From Rhodanobacteraceae bacterium (GTDB lineage Bacteria > Pseudomonadota > Gammaproteobacteria > Xanthomonadales > Ahniellaceae), in assembly GCA_016708465.1 (NCBI GenBank), contig JADJFT010000003.1, positions 248,001-312,000 of the forward strand: a DNA stretch of 64,000 nucleotides, in the 5' to 3' direction. The position numbers were made by a program, and so were the translations under genes. The notes under the pieces were generated by a model that was not told the DNA's origin, did no database searches, and saw only the letters and a list, made by a program, of their open reading frames with translations. Below are positions 44,785 to 53,179 of this stretch, piece by piece. Position 1 is the first letter of the stretch; each line of letters starts with the position of its first letter.

Positions 44785-46148
44785 GCGACCAGCACCGCCG
44801 CGCCGACCGCGAACGGGTGCAAATAGCGGAACGAAACGATGTGCGAAAACAGCACCTGAGAGACGAACATGCCCAGCGCCAGCAGGCTCAGCAAGGTGGC
44901 TGCAGCGGGGTCGCGGCGGCGTCCTCGGACAAGCACGACGATCGCCAGTAGCGGTAACGCGAATAGCAAAATGATCCACCAGATACGACTGGCGGCGTAA
45001 TACCGATAGACCGGGCTTGTGCGCGTCGCGACACCGCGGGCATCGTAGCCATAGCGTTCGGCGATGATCCGCAACATGCCCGCGTCCGGCGGGCGTTGGC
45101 CGAGATCGTCGTCCATTCGCGCTCGAGTGATGCCGGCATTGAAGTAGTCGAACAGATTGCCGACACCCAATCGCACCAGACCGAACGGGTCGTCGCGAAA
45201 GGCATACATCGCCACTTTGCGCGCGCTGTCGTCCGGGTGTGCGCTGTGTTGCGCAATCAACGAATACAGTCCGGTTTCGGACCAGATCTGGGGTTCGCGC
45301 GCCTGTGGATCGGATGACGATGGCCGCGTTTGCGCAACCAGATCACCCGGCAACCCGGCACGTTGCAGATGCTCGGGTTTGACCAGCGGGGCAAGCAATC
45401 CGAGGCGCATGCGACCGCTGGAATGGGTGTAGTCGCTGCGTTGCAAGGCATCGGACTTGCGGTCGTACCAGTGTTTGTAGAGCGAGTGCAGCATCAGTGT
45501 GGCGGCGACCGCAAGAATCAGATGCGCGACCCAGCGCAGCCATCCCGGCCGATCACCAAATAGCCGCGCCAACACTGGTAGCGGTGCGAAGCCCAGCACC
45601 ACCGGCAGCAGGCTCAGTCGCATCGACGCCACCAGCGTTCCAGAAACGGCCATCAGCACCAGCCAGCGCGTCTGATCACTGCGCAGGTAGCGCAGCCCCG
45701 ACAACACCATCACCGCGAAGCAGAACGTACCGAAGGTTTCGGTCATCACCATGCGTTCGTAGAACAACTGTCCGGGCTCGATCGCTAATAGCAGCGCCAA
45801 CACCGTAGCGACGCTGCGGCTGGCTGAAATATCCCGGCGCAGACAGCGATACACCAAGGTGCAGAGCAAGGCACCGATGGCCGACTGCAAGCAACCGAGC
45901 AACGCCAGATTGCCTTGCGCTAGCGCCGTGGCGCGGATGATCAGCGGATAGGTGAATGATCGGTCCGGCGGCGGTTGATTGCTGAGTGCTGCCCAAAGAT
46001 AAGTGGCCGAGTCGCCGACAAAGGTGCGCATCGTCGGGTCGATTTGCCAGCACAGCAATTTCAACACAATCGCGGCAGCCAGCACTAGCAACCATTCGCG
46101 GGCGTCGATTGTGGTCAATGACGGTTGAACCGGCGTGCTGGAAGACAT
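44745..46148 (-). CDS. Multi-spanning membrane glycosyltransferase (GT39/PMT-ArnT-like)
   Basis: The 467-residue protein has about ten membrane helices. An early acidic loop after helix one (MRTFVGDSATYLWAALSN, with FVGDS) suits the catalytic Asp of GT-C enzymes, which use polyprenyl-phosphate sugars on the periplasmic side. A large periplasmic domain lies near residues 215-380, followed by three final helices. The acceptor may be lipid A, another glycolipid or a protein. With the GT2 and flippase-like genes it would complete a three-part envelope modification system. It is convergent with the GT2 gene and overlaps it by 40 bp. Family assignment is by topology, so moderate. Confidence 0.7.
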   Translation of the reverse strand: MSSSTPVQPSLTTIDAREWLLVLAAAIVLKLLCWQIDPTMRTFVGDSATYLWAALSNQPPPDRSFTYPLIIRATALAQGNLALLGCLQSAIGALLCTLVYRCLRRDISASRSVATVLALLLAIEPGQLFYERMVMTETFGTFCFAVMVLSGLRYLRSDQTRWLVLMAVSGTLVASMRLSLLPVVLGFAPLPVLARLFGDRPGWLRWVAHLILAVAATLMLHSLYKHWYDRKSDALQRSDYTHSSGRMRLGLLAPLVKPEHLQRAGLPGDLVAQTRPSSSDPQAREPQIWSETGLYSLIAQHSAHPDDSARKVAMYAFRDDPFGLVRLGVGNLFDYFNAGITRARMDDDLGQRPPDAGMLRIIAERYGYDARGVATRTSPVYRYYAASRIWWIILLFALPLLAIVVLVRGRRRDPAAATLLSLLALGMFVSQVLFSHIVSFRYLHPFAVGAAVLVAHLLSLPTGSARR

Positions 46149-46315
46149 GCAGAAACCTAGCCGACGAGATCGCGAAGCATAACGACTGCGGCCGAGGGTG
46201 TGGCAGGCGGCGCTGGCGGCGCTTTTGCTGGCGAAGTGCCGCGAATCATCGCAGCGTCCGTGGGCGATGTGGACATTCGCTAGAATGCCGCTTCGAATTC
46301 GGAGAGTGCATCAGC

Positions 46316-48147
46316 ATGTGCGGAATTGTCGGCGTCGCGGCGCGGCGGGATGTGGTCCCGACCCTGATCCACGGCTTGAAGGCACTGGAATACCGCGGCT
46401 ATGACTCCGCCGGTATTGCGCTACTGACCGATACCGGCATGCAGCGCCTGCGTGCCAAAGGCAAGGTCAGCGAGCTTGAAGCGCTGCAGGCGGCCACGCC
46501 GGTCGCTGGATGCACCGGCATCGCCCATACGCGCTGGGCGACGCATGGCGTGCCGGCCGAGCGCAATGCACATCCGATGGTGTCGACGGACAGCGTTGCC
46601 GTGGTCCACAACGGCATCATCGAAAATCATGCCGAGTTGCGCGAGGAATTACGTGCGCAAGGCTATGCCTTCACCAGTGACACCGACACCGAGGTGATGG
46701 CGCATCTGATCCATGCCACCCACCGCAACGGCGTAAGCCTGCTCGATGCGGTCCGCCAGGTGTTGCCGCAGTTGCGTGGTGCCTATGCGATCGCGGTCGT
46801 GTCGACGCGGAACCCGGCGTTGTCGTCGGTGCACGCAAAGGTTCGCCGATGGTCATGGGCCTTGGCGACGGCGAGCAGTATCTCGCCTCCGACATCCACG
46901 CATTGTTGCCGGTTACGCGCCGCTTCGTTTATCTCGCGGAAGGGGATGTCGCCGAGATTCGTGCTGATTCGACGCGCGTATTCGACGAAGAAGGCCGCGA
47001 GCTCGTGCGCCCGATCAAAGAGGCGCATTTCAGTGCCGACGCCGTGCAGCGTGGTGAATACCGCCACTACATGCTCAAGGAGATTCACGAGCAGCCGACC
47101 GCGATTGCCGACACGCTCGAAGGTCGCCTGAGCGGCGGCCATGTGCTGACGCAAATTTTTGGGCCGCGCGCCGTCGACCTGCTGACGCGCACGCAGGCGG
47201 TGCAGATCGTCGCCTGTGGTTCCAGCTATCACGCCGCGCTGGTCGCGAAGTACTGGATCGAATCGTTGGCGCGCGTCCCGTGTCAGGTCGAGATTGCCAG
47301 CGAATACCGCTATCGCGATTTCGTGGTGATGCCGGACACCTTGCTGGTCACCGTGTCGCAGTCCGGCGAAACCGCCGATACGCTGGCTGCGCTGAAGCTC
47401 GCGAAAGGCATGGGCTATCTCGGCACACTGGCAATATGCAACGTGCCAGAGTCATCGTTGGTGCGCGAATCGGAATTGTCGCTGATGACGCGCGCTGGTC
47501 CCGAAATCGGCGTCGCATCGACCAAGGCGTTCGTCACTCAATTGACGGCGCTGTTGCTGCTCGCACTCGAACTTGGTTGCCATCACAACCTGTCGGCGCA
47601 GCGTTATGCCGACGGCGTGGCCCAACTCGAACGTCTGCCGAGTGCGATCGCTTCGGCGCTGGCGTTGGATCCGCAGATTCGCGCCCTCGCCGAGTTCTTC
47701 GGCGACAAGCAGCATGCACTGTTCCTCGGGCGCGGCACGCAATTCCCGATCGCGATGGAAGGCGCGCTCAAGCTCAAGGAAATTTCCTACATCCACGCTG
47801 AGGCTTATCCGGCGGGTGAGTTGAAGCACGGCCCGCTGGCATTGGTCGATGACGAGATGCCGGTGATCGCGGTGGCACCGAACGATCATCTGCTCGAAAA
47901 GCTGAAGTCGAATATCGAAGAGGTGCGCGCCCGTGGTGGCCGCTTGATCGTATTTGCTGATAGCAGTGTGTCGCGCGGCATCACCCACGCCCAGGAAATC
48001 TTGCTCGAACTCGAACCCTGCGGCGACCTGATCGCCCCGATCGTCTTCACCGTGCCGCTGCAATTGCTCAGTTACCACGTCGCCGTGCTCAAAGGCACCG
48101 ACGTTGATCAGCCGCGAAATTTGGCAAAATCGGTCACCGTTGAATAG
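46316..48147 (+). CDS. glmS: Glucosamine-6-phosphate synthase, frameshifted at a C run
   Basis: The N-terminus MCGIVGVAARRDVVPTLIHG has the catalytic Cys of glutamine amidotransferases, with HTRWATHG and NGIIENHAELR following. The sugar isomerase part has ACGSSYHAALVAKYW, VTVSQSGETADTL, EIGVASTKAF and GALKLKEISYIHAEAYPAGE, and ends LAKSVTVE. The frame is lost at 46815-46817, where CCC should be CCCC (VVSTRNPG then VVVGARKGSPMV); with that base the protein is 610 residues, as in E. coli. GlmS makes GlcN-6-P from fructose-6-P and glutamine and is essential without external amino sugar, so this is very probably a sequence error. Its 3' end is the attTn7 recognition region used by TnsD. Confidence 0.93.
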
Positions 48148-48165
48148 GCGAATCACCTGATGCTG

Positions 48166-48175
48166 ACGTTGATCC
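48166..48175 (+). repeat. Left copy of flanking direct repeat ACGTTGATCC
   Basis: Identical to 53210-53219. It was originally codons 3 to 6 of iadA (after ATG CTG at 48160-48165). It overlaps the first six bases of the left terminal repeat, so the true target duplication is between 4 (ACGT) and 10 bp; 5 bp is usual for Tn7-type elements. Confidence 0.75.
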
Positions 48176-48192
48176 TAAAAATAAGACCTGTA
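48175..48192 (+). repeat. Left terminal repeat motif (L1)
   Basis: CTAAAAATAAGACCTGTA. It matches R1 (53187-53204) and R3 (53097-53114), both inverted, at 14 or more of 18 positions. The adjacent AT-rich stretch to about 48215 may hold a weaker second copy (TAATATAAGTTGTAAT). Such repeats would be transposase (TnsB-type) binding sites. Confidence 0.75.
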
Positions 48193-48325
48193 AAAATTTA
48201 ATATAAGTTGTAATGGCTGCCTCGTCGCCCCGGCTGATCTCCTCTCCCATGGTCGCTTACGTGTATCGGTCGGGCGAAGTGGGTCACCGTAGGGAACGGT
48301 TGCTCCGACTCCGGCTGGCGGACAC
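48193..48325. other. Left end of the element before tniQ
   Basis: The first 20-30 bases are AT-rich and contrast sharply with the host; the rest is GC-rich without an ORF. It probably holds the promoter of the TniQ-family gene. I see no second gene. Confidence 0.4.
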
Positions 48326-49237
48326 ATGATTCGCGTCAGTCCAATGCCAGGCGAAATCGCCGAAGGCCACTTGTCGAGAATTCGCATCGTCAATGGGATC
48401 TCGTCGCGAGATCGGCTTATCGAGCGCTTGCGAGCGCAGAGCAACGAACCATCATCTCCGGTTCTGCATTTGCTGGCAGCGTTCTCCGGGATGGACTCGA
48501 CGACTTACGCAATCGACCACAGCATGATGCCCGCACTTCGTGTGGCGTCTCGCGATGAAGCACCAGCAATGCACGGTTCTCAGGAGGGTGCATCGTTTTC
48601 CCGTCGACTGGGCATGCTGGCGCCGAGACCAGGAAGTCGTGTCTGTCGTCGCTGCACCGCGCAGAACCTCGTCGAGCAAGGATTCAGTTGGTATCAACGG
48701 GAGCATCAGCTAATCGGCGTAGATTTGTGCGTAGTCCACGGCTGCGGCCTCTGCGTCTTCGACGGTGTTGACGCATATTCTGAGCCACCAGAAATTCGCG
48801 AGGCCCGGGGCGAGTTCCAGCCGATTCAGGTGGATGTCGCAGAGCAAAACGGGTCCGATTCGTTCGTCACCAGATTTGTCTCGATTTCTTGCTCGTACCT
48901 CCATAGAAATGCGCCGTTATCGGCGAGGGCTTTGCACGCCGAACTCGCTAGTCGCGCGAGGGCGGTTGGGCTTCGCATTTCGGACTCCGGAAATAGACCG
49001 CTACTCAGCGACGCAATCTTGGAGCAGGCGCCAAAAGTCTGGCTTCAGGCACATTTTCCGAGGCTTTTCTCGAAGTCGCCGTTAAAGAAGCACTACCCGA
49101 TCGACGCTCTGTTGATGCCGTCAGCCGTTGCTGGTTCTGGTGACGCATACGCGATGGCCATTGCTGCGATAAGTTCGAACGAAAGCGATAGCAGGGCACC
49201 TATCGCTATGTCAACGTATGTTCCCGCAGGACGTTAA
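48326..49237 (+). CDS. TniQ/TnsD-family target-selection protein
   Basis: The protein has 303 residues. The N-terminal block PMPGEIAEGHLSRIRIVNG matches the TniQ opening (P..GE....L.R....NG). A helical stretch with YAIDHSMMPALR follows. A zinc-ribbon pattern, VCRRC at residues 106-110 then WYQREHQLIGVDLCVVHGCGL at 122-142, gives C107, C110, C135 and H138 as ligands. TniQ and TnsD proteins choose insertion sites for Tn7-like transposons; TnsD binds the 3' end of glmS. Its place 180 bp from glmS fits that job. It is nearer TniQ than full TnsD (about 508 residues) in length. The sequence looks less GC-rich than its neighbours. Confidence 0.75.
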   Translation: MIRVSPMPGEIAEGHLSRIRIVNGISSRDRLIERLRAQSNEPSSPVLHLLAAFSGMDSTTYAIDHSMMPALRVASRDEAPAMHGSQEGASFSRRLGMLAPRPGSRVCRRCTAQNLVEQGFSWYQREHQLIGVDLCVVHGCGLCVFDGVDAYSEPPEIREARGEFQPIQVDVAEQNGSDSFVTRFVSISCSYLHRNAPLSARALHAELASRARAVGLRISDSGNRPLLSDAILEQAPKVWLQAHFPRLFSKSPLKKHYPIDALLMPSAVAGSGDAYAMAIAAISSNESDSRAPIAMSTYVPAGR

Positions 49238-49276
49238 GCTATTTCATTGCCTCACTTTCGACCCTCTGGAGACCTG

Positions 49277-50782
49277 ATGGCGCGTCCTGCTTCTGCTTCA
49301 CGTACTTTGCACCGCTTGCTAGCGCTGTCGGCCCTAGTAATTGTGCTCGCCGCCAGTTGGTGGCTGTGGTCGGGGCGCACACAGAGCCCTGCGAGCGGCT
49401 TCCGCACCGGCAACGTTGAGCGCGGAGACGTGCGCGTGGTGATCTCAGCCACCGGTACGTTGCGCGCCACCACCACCGTGGCGGTGGGCTCGCAGGTATC
49501 GGGTCAAGTGAAGTCAGTCGCAGTGGACTTCAACGACCAAGTCAGCAAAGACCAGCCAATCGCCATGTTGGACTCGGCGCCATTCCAAACCCGCCTTAAG
49601 CAGGCGCAGGCGGACCTTGCCAGCGCCCGCGCGTCGGTCAACGAAGCCAAGGCCACCCAGCGCAATGCTGAGGCCGACTACGCCCGCAAGAGCGACCTTC
49701 TGGCGCGCCAGCTGATCGCCCGCAGCGATGCAGACTTGGCGATGGCAGCGCGCGAGCAGGCGAGTGCTCGAGTAGCCTCGGCGCAGGCCGCCGTGCAACA
49801 GCGCCAAGCAGGCGTCGACAATGCCGAACTGGATGTGGCCTACACGGTCATCCGTTCGCCTGTGGACGGTGTGATCCTGCTGCGTGCGGTCGAGCCCGGC
49901 CAAACCGTGGCGGCCAGCTTCCAGACGCCAGTGCTGTTCCAGATTGCCGAAGACTTGGCACAGATGCAGATCGATCTGAGCATTGATGAAGCTGACGTCG
50001 GCCAGATTAAGGAAGGCCTGCCCGTCTCGTTCACAGTTGATGCGTTTCCCGACCGCCAGTTCGCCGGCGAAGTGAAACAGGTGCGTTTGTCGGCCACCTC
50101 CAACTCCAATGTCGTCAGTTACCCGGTGGTCGTGCAGGTCGACAATGCCGACCAGAGCCTGCTGCCGGGTATGACCGCCAGCGCCGAAATCGTTGTGAGT
50201 CGGCGCGATGGCGTACTGCGCGTGCCCAATGCGGCGCTGCGCTTCACTCCGCCTGGCCAAGATGCAGCTGTCAGCGCCACCGGCGCTAGCGGTGGCCGTG
50301 GCGGCCTAATGCAGGACCTGCCACGCGTGGCCGACGCGCTGAAGCTCGACGCCACGCAGCGAGCCGCGTTCGACATGGCGATGGAAGGTGTGCTCGAGCG
50401 AGCGGCCGCACGCACCGCTGGCCGTGCGCCAGCTGCGCCCCCAGGCGGCATGGGCGGCGGCGGGCGCGGACCGAGCGGACAAGCCGCTGCAGCAAGCGGC
50501 GGGCCGTCGCCTGAGGCGATGCGCCAGCGCATGGCCGAGGCGATGGAGCGGAATTTTGTGGAGTTCCGCGCCAGCCTATCGGACGAGCAGCAGACCACTT
50601 GGGACGCCGAACTGCGCGCGATTTCCACCGCGCGTCGCGGCACTCTGTGGAAACTGGTGGACGGCCAACCGCAGTCGGTCGCTGTTCGCCTGGGTGCGTC
50701 GGATGGCACCGTCACCGAAGTCAATGGCGACATAGCCGAGGGTGATGCCGTGATTATCGGCCAGGAGCGCCCGGCGGCATGA
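49277..50782 (+). CDS. MacA-like periplasmic adaptor with Spy-like helical insert
   Basis: GGAG lies 5 nt before ATG 49277. An N-terminal membrane anchor (LLALSALVIVLAASWWLW) leads to the adaptor core: GTLRATTTVAVGSQVSGQV, a coiled-coil hairpin (residues about 90-185), TVIRSPVDGVILLRAVEPG and a beta-barrel. Residues about 320-460 are an unusual insert: Ala/Gly/Pro-rich, with LDATQRAAFDMAM and LSDEQQTTWDAEL resembling the LTxxQ motifs of Spy/CpxP. The membrane-proximal end returns afterwards. It should couple the ABC exporter encoded by the next two genes to an outer-membrane channel. Its last bases overlap the ATPase start (ATGA). Confidence 0.85.
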   Translation: MARPASASRTLHRLLALSALVIVLAASWWLWSGRTQSPASGFRTGNVERGDVRVVISATGTLRATTTVAVGSQVSGQVKSVAVDFNDQVSKDQPIAMLDSAPFQTRLKQAQADLASARASVNEAKATQRNAEADYARKSDLLARQLIARSDADLAMAAREQASARVASAQAAVQQRQAGVDNAELDVAYTVIRSPVDGVILLRAVEPGQTVAASFQTPVLFQIAEDLAQMQIDLSIDEADVGQIKEGLPVSFTVDAFPDRQFAGEVKQVRLSATSNSNVVSYPVVVQVDNADQSLLPGMTASAEIVVSRRDGVLRVPNAALRFTPPGQDAAVSATGASGGRGGLMQDLPRVADALKLDATQRAAFDMAMEGVLERAAARTAGRAPAAPPGGMGGGGRGPSGQAAAASGGPSPEAMRQRMAEAMERNFVEFRASLSDEQQTTWDAELRAISTARRGTLWKLVDGQPQSVAVRLGASDGTVTEVNGDIAEGDAVIIGQERPAA

Positions 50783-51486
50783 GCAGCCCGGTCATCGACA
50801 TCGTCGGCCTGAGCAAAATTTACAACGCCGGCACGCCCGCCGAAGTGGTCGCCCTTCGCAGTGCCAATCTGACAGTGGAGCGCGGCGAGTTTTTGGCCAT
50901 CATGGGTGCTTCCGGCTCGGGCAAATCCACGCTTATGAATATGATTGGCTGCCTAGACCAACCGACGTCGGGTAGCTATCACTGCGACGGCGTGGACGTG
51001 GCGACGCTTGATGCCGAAGGCCGCGCTAGGCTGCGGTTAGAGAAGATCGGATTCGTCTTCCAGGGCTTCAACCTGCTTTCGCGCCAGACCGCGTTAGAAA
51101 ACGTAATGATGCCGCTGGTCTATTCGGGCATCACGGCCGCAGATCGCGAGCCGCGCGGCCGCGCCGCGCTGGCTGAAGTGGGGCTCGCTGATCGCGCCGG
51201 GCACCGCCCTAGCGAACTGTCGGGTGGGCAACAGCAGCGCGTAGCTATCGCGCGTGCGCTGATCAACCAACCGCCGCTACTGCTTGCGGATGAGCCCACT
51301 GGCGCGCTGGATTCGCGCACCAGTGAAGAAATCATGGCGCTGTTCGAACGCCTCCAAGCCAGTGGCCGCACCGTAGTAATCATCACCCATGAACGCCCGG
51401 TCGCCGACCACGCCGACCGCGTGGTGATCATGCACGACGGTGATCTACATCCAGACGGCTGGCAGCCTTCGGAGCAGGTAGCGTGA
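50779..51486 (+). CDS. MacB-like ABC transporter ATP-binding protein
   Basis: The ATPase of 235 residues has Walker A GASGSGKST near residue 44, VFQGFNLLSRQTALENV, the signature LSGGQQQR, Walker B LLADEPTGALD and switch His VIITHE. This is the MacB/LolD/YknY class. E. coli MacB fuses this to the permease; here they are separate genes with overlapping start and stop (51483-51486). It lies inside the Tn7-like element as cargo. Confidence 0.9.
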   Translation: MSSPVIDIVGLSKIYNAGTPAEVVALRSANLTVERGEFLAIMGASGSGKSTLMNMIGCLDQPTSGSYHCDGVDVATLDAEGRARLRLEKIGFVFQGFNLLSRQTALENVMMPLVYSGITAADREPRGRAALAEVGLADRAGHRPSELSGGQQQRVAIARALINQPPLLLADEPTGALDSRTSEEIMALFERLQASGRTVVIITHERPVADHADRVVIMHDGDLHPDGWQPSEQVA

Positions 51487-52772
51487 AGGCCGCCGACGTC
51501 TTGCGATCGGCTGTGTTCTCGCTGCGGGGCAACTTCCTGCGCAGCATTCTTACGGCACTGGGCGTCATCATTGGGATCGCGGCGGTGATCGTGATGGTGT
51601 CTGTGGGCCAAGGCACGCAGACCGAGCTGGACAACATGATCTCCAAGCTCGGATCGAATCGACTAGAGGTGTTTTCATCGTCGTCGCAGGGCCCCGTGCG
51701 GGGTGGTGCCGGCAGCGCTGCCAGCCTGACCGATGACGACGCCGAGGCCATTCGCACCGAGATTCCCGAAGTGCAATACGTCGCCACCTCCAACCGCGGC
51801 GGCGGCCAGGTGGTATTCGCCGAAAACAACTGGTCCACCAGTTGGCAGGGCGTCAACGCCGACTACTTCCCGGTAAACGATTGGCAGATGGCGCTGGGCG
51901 AGCCTTTCAGCGCGCGTGACTATAGCTCGGCCAGCAAAGTGGTCGTACTTGGCGAAACTGTGCGCCGCGAGTTGTTCGGTGACAACGACCCAATCGGGGC
52001 CAGCATTCGTCTCGGCAGGGTTCCGCTGCGCGTGGTCGGCGTGCTGAAGTCCAAAGGCCAAGGCAGTTGGGGCAACGATGCCGATGACCTGATTTTGGTT
52101 CCGCTGGAAACGGGCAGGCGGCGACTCGCCACCGCTGCTTCGGCCGGCAATGTCGCCGCCACTGCAGCCACAAGCGCCAGCACCACCCTGTCTGCGCCGC
52201 GTCAGGCCAGCACTGTGCAGCAGATTTCCGTATCGGTCGGTCGCGCCGAGGACTTGGCCTTCGTCGAAGAAGAAATCAACGCTCTGCTGCGGCAGCGCCA
52301 TCGCATCGCGCCCGGCGCGGATGACGATTTCTCGGTGCGCAATATCGCGGAGATTGTCAGCACGCGAACCCAGACCACACGTTTGATGTCGCTACTGCTA
52401 GGTGCGGTGGCCAGCATTTCGCTGATCGTCGGCGGCATCGGCATCATGAACATCATGCTGGTGTCAGTGACTGAACGAATTCGTGAAATCGGCCTGCGAA
52501 TGGCAGTGGGCGCTGGCCCACGTGCGATTCAATCGCAATTTCTCGCCGAGGCCATGCTGATATCGCTGGGCGGCGGCTTCATCGGCATCGCCTTCGGCAT
52601 CGGTGGTGCGCTTCTCACTAGCAAATTCGGCGCGCTGCCCGTGCAGCTGGACATGCGCGTCATCATGATGGCCACCGGGTTCTCGGTCGCCACCGGCCTG
52701 TTTTTCGGCTTCTACCCGGCACGTAAGGCGGCACAACTAGACCCCATCGAGGCGCTGCGCCATCAGGGTTAG
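51483..52772 (+). CDS. MacB-like ABC transporter permease (FtsX family)
   Basis: The 429-residue protein has the four-helix MacB-type topology. One helix lies near the N-terminus (FLRSILTALGVIIGIAAVIVMV), then a periplasmic domain of about 240 residues, then three helices (from LLGAVASISLIVGGIGIMNI to ATGFSVATGLFFGFYPA). The conserved MxxVTERxREIGLRMAVGA block precedes the middle helices. With the adaptor and ATPase it forms a complete tripartite exporter of the MacAB kind, driving periplasmic substrates such as macrolides, peptides or lipids outwards. The substrate is unknown. GTG 51483 overlaps the ATPase stop. Confidence 0.9.
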   Translation: MKAADVLRSAVFSLRGNFLRSILTALGVIIGIAAVIVMVSVGQGTQTELDNMISKLGSNRLEVFSSSSQGPVRGGAGSAASLTDDDAEAIRTEIPEVQYVATSNRGGGQVVFAENNWSTSWQGVNADYFPVNDWQMALGEPFSARDYSSASKVVVLGETVRRELFGDNDPIGASIRLGRVPLRVVGVLKSKGQGSWGNDADDLILVPLETGRRRLATAASAGNVAATAATSASTTLSAPRQASTVQQISVSVGRAEDLAFVEEEINALLRQRHRIAPGADDDFSVRNIAEIVSTRTQTTRLMSLLLGAVASISLIVGGIGIMNIMLVSVTERIREIGLRMAVGAGPRAIQSQFLAEAMLISLGGGFIGIAFGIGGALLTSKFGALPVQLDMRVIMMATGFSVATGLFFGFYPARKAAQLDPIEALRHQG

Positions 52773-52933
52773 ATCCACGCTCTCTATCATGCGCAGGCAT
52801 GGCGAGAATGCAGCGCGTATGCGAAAGCCTTCATCTCTTCGATGAGGAGGATTGAACGGTCGCCAATCACCGCAGAATGAGTCTATTTACGATCCAGCTG
52901 CTAGCAAACTTGGCGCTCTGTCGGTGAAGTCAA

Positions 52934-53026
52934 TCAACGGTAGCCCTGCGCCTGCAGGGTGAACAAGTGCGCGTAATGGCCGCTCTGCGCGATCAGTTCG
53001 TCGGTAGCGTTGATCACGCTGTAGAG
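52934..53026 (-). pseudogene. C-terminal remnant of an ABC exporter ATPase/permease gene
   Basis: The reverse strand reads VINATDELIAQSGHYAHLFT, then LQAQGYR and a stop at 52934. This resembles the last residues of MsbA-type exporters (the ...GTHxELLAxxGxYAxLxxLQ ending). Upstream sequence has lost similarity. It suggests earlier cargo was deleted from the element. Confidence 0.45.
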
Positions 53027-53096
53027 GTCCAATGATCAGAGGGTTCCGGCGCCGGCACGGAGTGGCCACGCCCAGCCATAGCGATGCGACAGTCAG

Positions 53097-53114
53097 TACA
53101 GCTTTTATTTTTAG
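53097..53114 (-). repeat. Internal copy of the terminal repeat motif (R3)
   Basis: Read on the minus strand it is CTAAAAATAAAAGCTGTA, matching L1 at 16 of 18 positions in inverted orientation. An extra internal binding site at one end is typical of Tn7-type transposons, which carry several transposase sites per end. Confidence 0.7.
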
Positions 53115-53179
53115 TGCACCGGAAATTGATGAGAAATGGCTGCACCTTTACAACCATCGAAAGGACGTAAAATCGGCCA

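Larger units (their letters stand above)
52773..53179. other. Right part of the element: non-coding and degenerate
   Basis: About 400 bases without an intact gene. It contains the C-terminal scrap of an ABC exporter gene on the minus strand (52934-53025), then AT-rich sequence with an internal terminal-repeat copy (53097-53114). A weak outward promoter-like pair TTGATG (53126) and TACAAC (53149), 17 bp apart, could drive iadA. Confidence 0.5.
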
